A stretch of 45,416 nucleotides of DNA from Chitinophagales bacterium (GTDB lineage Bacteria; Bacteroidota; Bacteroidia; Chitinophagales; LD1). Both the position numbers and the translations under genes were made by a program. The stretch spans positions 1 through 45,416 of the forward strand of contig JAEUUZ010000058.1 of assembly GCA_016786765.1 (NCBI GenBank), read 5' to 3'. A model generated the notes under the pieces. That model saw nothing but the letters and a program-made list of their open reading frames with translations. It did not search any database and was not told the origin of the DNA. Position 1 is the first letter of the stretch; the number at the start of each line of letters is the position of its first letter. Positions 42,983-45,416 of this stretch are shown in pieces.

Positions 42983-45416
42983 ATGACAAAAAAGCTGTAC
43001 TTCTTAATCTTAATTTTTTTCATCCCCTTCTGTCAATTGTTTGCTACTCACTCCGTTGGGGCTGATTTAACTTATGATTGTTTGGGCGGCAACACTTATC
43101 GCTTTCGGCTTAAGTTTTATAGAGATTGCGCAGGTATTAATGCTCCAACGTCCGTTTCTATTAACATAAATTCAGCAAGCTGCGGACGCAATGCAAATCT
43201 AACAATGCCCTTGATTAGTTCGCAAGAAGTGTCTCCACTTTGTCTGGCACAATTACCAAACTCAACTTGCAACGGTGGTTCATTGCCTGGTATTCAACAA
43301 TATATTTACGAGGCCACCTATACCCTGCCTGCAAATTGTACCGATTGGAGGTTTAGTTATACATTATGTTGCAGAAACGTTGCTGTTACTAATTCAAATA
43401 ATGCATCAGCCTACAACCTTTATGTTGAAGCTAATTTGAATAATGTGGCAGTAGCATGTAACAGCTCCCCTGATTTTACAGTAAACCCTGTACCTTACAT
43501 TTGTAATGGTCAACCTTTCAGTTATAACCATGGTGTAATTGATGTGGATGGAGATTCATTATCATACACACTCATTCAACCTAAACACACTGCAACTGCA
43601 AATGTACCTTATAACGGTGGATTTTCGCCTACATATCCTATTAGTACGTCTCCTGCGAACAATTTCGTGTTTAATCCTTCAACCGGTCAGATGACCTTTA
43701 CACCGGGAGGCACTCAAATTGGATTAGTTGCCATTAGAGTAGATGAATTTAGAAATGGCGTAAAAATTGGTTCAACGATTCGTGATATGCAGGTTATTGT
43801 AATTAACTGTGGTACAAACAGTACTCCGGCTATGGGTGCACCTACTACAATTACGGGAGCAACATACAATACCACAACGAGTACATTTAAAGCTTGTCCT
43901 AATACGCCAATGTCATTTAGAGTTGTTTCAACTGATTTAGATGCTAGTCAAATACTTACACTTACTTCGAATGTGTTGACTTCTATTCCTGGGGCAACCG
44001 TTTCTTCAACAGGAACAAATCCGGTAACAACAACTTTCTCGTGGACGCCTACACCGTCAAATGCTGGTTTTTATAGTATCTCCTTTCGAGCGGTTGACAA
44101 TGCTTGTCCTTTAACAGCTTCAGTAACCAGAGGATTCAATATTTATGTTCCTTCTTTGAGAGGTTCTATTTCAGATACAATGGTTTGTACCGGTACAGGG
44201 AAAGCGTTTAATCTCAATGCAACTCCAACAGGAACAGATGGTACTGAAACTTACGCTTGGACACCAAATGTTGGTTTTACAACATCTAGCACAATCAGAA
44301 ATCCATCTGTCAATATTAGCACTCCTCAAACCTATGTAGTTAGTATGACTCAGGGTGGATGTATTCTTCGCGATACGGTTAGAGTTAAGCCGTATGCAAC
44401 ACTTGTTGCAAGCCCGGATTCTTCTCTTTGTCCTTTTGATCCGGCTATACAATTAACATCGTCTTTTACTAAATTAATGCCAACCCTTTCAGCGAGCCCA
44501 ATTACCTATAGTTGGGCACCTACTGCAGGTCTAACTCCATCTGCAACTATTTCAAATCCATCAGCAAAACCGCTGTCAACAACATCATATATATTAACTG
44601 CCGGAGATGCACTTTGTACCATGAGGGATACTGTAAGAATATCAGTTGTTCCTTGTCCTTGTTTTGATACTGCAAGAATTGCTACGCCAAAAGTTTTAAC
44701 TTGTACACAATTGTTGGATACATTGGATGGTTCAGCATCTACTTCAGGATCTTCATTTCAATGGATTGCTTATGCAGGAGGTAATATTGTTTCCGGAGCA
44801 ACAACTTCAACACCAATTATTAATCAACCCGGTCGATACACCTTAGTTATCACCAACTTAATTAATGGATGTAAAGATTCAACTTTTGTAATTGTTACAA
44901 GAAATACTACTGCACCGAATATCAATGCAGGTATAGATACTGTGTTGAATTGTGTGCGCACCAGCTTAAATTTAAATGCAACATCAAGTACAACGGGAGC
45001 AACCTTTGCATGGTCGAACGGAGCTACCACAGCAACTACAAATGTAAATGCTCCAAATACCTATACTGTAACGGCAACTAATCCTACAAATGGATGTACT
45101 GCTAGTGATGCAGTTGTTGTAACACAGAACATTACTACACCAAATATCAATGCAGGTATAGATACAGTGTTGAACTGTGTAAGAACTAGCTTAAACTTAA
45201 ACGCAACATCAAGTACAAGCGGTGTTACCTATGCATGGTCGAATGGAGCTACCACAGCAACAACAAGTGTGAGTACACCAAACACCTATACTGTAACGGT
45301 TACAAATACATACAATAGATGTACAGCGAGTGATGCAGTAGTGGTAACACAAAATATTACAGCACCAAACATCAATGCAGGTATTGATACAGTATTGAAC
45401 TGTGTTAGAACTAGTT
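42983..45416 (+). CDS. Giant secreted surface protein, probably T9SS type B/gliding-associated (3' end outside window)
   Basis: An open frame from the ATG at 42983 runs to the window edge without a stop: 811 codons so far. The signal peptide is MTKKLYFLILIFFIPFCQLFA. The mature N-terminus HSVGADLTYDCLGGNTYRF...LKFYRDC is a beginning I associate with long Bacteroidota proteins that end in a gliding-motility-associated (type B) sorting domain. A Cys-rich domain and an Ig/cadherin-like domain with VDVDGDSLSYT- and STGQMTFTPG-type segments follow. PKD/Ig-like modules come next, and from about 44906 a tandem 75-residue repeat (NINAGIDTVLNCVRTSLNLN). It is likely an adhesin or cell-surface filament. 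The sorting domain itself is not visible. Confidence 0.88.
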   Translation, partial: MTKKLYFLILIFFIPFCQLFATHSVGADLTYDCLGGNTYRFRLKFYRDCAGINAPTSVSININSASCGRNANLTMPLISSQEVSPLCLAQLPNSTCNGGSLPGIQQYIYEATYTLPANCTDWRFSYTLCCRNVAVTNSNNASAYNLYVEANLNNVAVACNSSPDFTVNPVPYICNGQPFSYNHGVIDVDGDSLSYTLIQPKHTATANVPYNGGFSPTYPISTSPANNFVFNPSTGQMTFTPGGTQIGLVAIRVDEFRNGVKIGSTIRDMQVIVINCGTNSTPAMGAPTTITGATYNTTTSTFKACPNTPMSFRVVSTDLDASQILTLTSNVLTSIPGATVSSTGTNPVTTTFSWTPTPSNAGFYSISFRAVDNACPLTASVTRGFNIYVPSLRGSISDTMVCTGTGKAFNLNATPTGTDGTETYAWTPNVGFTTSSTIRNPSVNISTPQTYVVSMTQGGCILRDTVRVKPYATLVASPDSSLCPFDPAIQLTSSFTKLMPTLSASPITYSWAPTAGLTPSATISNPSAKPLSTTSYILTAGDALCTMRDTVRISVVPCPCFDTARIATPKVLTCTQLLDTLDGSASTSGSSFQWIAYAGGNIVSGATTSTPIINQPGRYTLVITNLINGCKDSTFVIVTRNTTAPNINAGIDTVLNCVRTSLNLNATSSTTGATFAWSNGATTATTNVNAPNTYTVTATNPTNGCTASDAVVVTQNITTPNINAGIDTVLNCVRTSLNLNATSSTSGVTYAWSNGATTATTSVSTPNTYTVTVTNTYNRCTASDAVVVTQNITAPNINAGIDTVLNCVRTS
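44906..45416 (+). repeat. Tandem 225-bp coding repeats (two full, third cut by the window end)
   Basis: The codon for the Asn of NINAGIDTV falls at 44918, 45143 and 45368, an exact 225-bp period. The copies are close at DNA level, with long identical runs such as ATCAATGCAGGTATAGATAC. Each 75-residue unit has two Cys (LNCVRTS and GCTASDA/RCTASDA). The array continues beyond the window. Confidence 0.9.

Noticed and set aside
44171..45030. Minus-strand open frames (44171-44452, 44824-45030)
   Set aside because: They are shadows of the plus-strand surface-protein gene, which is open from 42983 to the window end.

Overview
The window is a stretch of a low-GC chromosome from the phylum Bacteroidota. 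The evidence is: several secreted proteins with type IX secretion (T9SS) C-terminal sorting domains; promoters of the TAnnTTTG type; almost no Shine-Dalgarno sequences; a TonB receptor with a CarboxypepD_reg-like N-terminus; and the Bacteroidota forms of FtsL, FtsI, MraY and FtsZ. A gliding or surface-associated, aerobic member of the Chitinophagales/Sphingobacteriales/Saprospirales side is likely, but the order cannot be fixed from this sequence alone.

Layout. 1-140 is the tail of a T9SS protein. 277-9560 is an accessory surface/metabolism region. It holds two glycosyltransferase-like proteins with a shared TNxD motif, a minus-strand operon ACP > ketoacyl-ACP synthase III > membrane-anchored GT2 > GNAT acetyltransferase, a TonB-dependent receptor, a small secreted protein, a methyltransferase and a 3-hydroxyacyl-CoA dehydrogenase. 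9626-12094 is a secreted M1 aminopeptidase. 12476-28020 is a complete, tightly packed dcw cluster (mraZ, rsmH, ftsL, ftsI, murE, mraY, murD, ftsW, murG, murC, ftsQ, ftsA, ftsZ). It has a probable MraZ operator and promoter at the front and a strong hairpin terminator at the end. murF and ddl are not in it.

28078-34994 holds a DEAD-box helicase, a zinc-ribbon protein, a short SSB, a Lys1-like dehydrogenase, an SDR and a large secreted protein with eight 51-residue repeats. 35045-37202 contains an FAD-linked oxidase bracketed by two copies, in opposite orientation, of one roughly 100-bp intergenic repeat, plus a row of four hairpins. 37203-38399 is a PLP aminotransferase. 38757-42849 is rpsL-rpsG-fusA-rpsJ-rplC, which stops at a strong terminator right after rplC instead of continuing into rplD. 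The window ends inside a very long secreted repeat protein (42983 onward, open at the window edge).

How the genes work together. The dcw block makes and translocates lipid II and builds the divisome. The str/S10-front block supplies translation. The surface region probably makes an acylated or acetylated glycan or lipid. The T9SS cargo proteins form the secreted layer. The most unusual points are the broken S10 operon, the hairpin-held Shine-Dalgarno before fusA, the paired MraZ-type repeats, and the inverted repeat pair with its hairpin row around the FAD oxidase.
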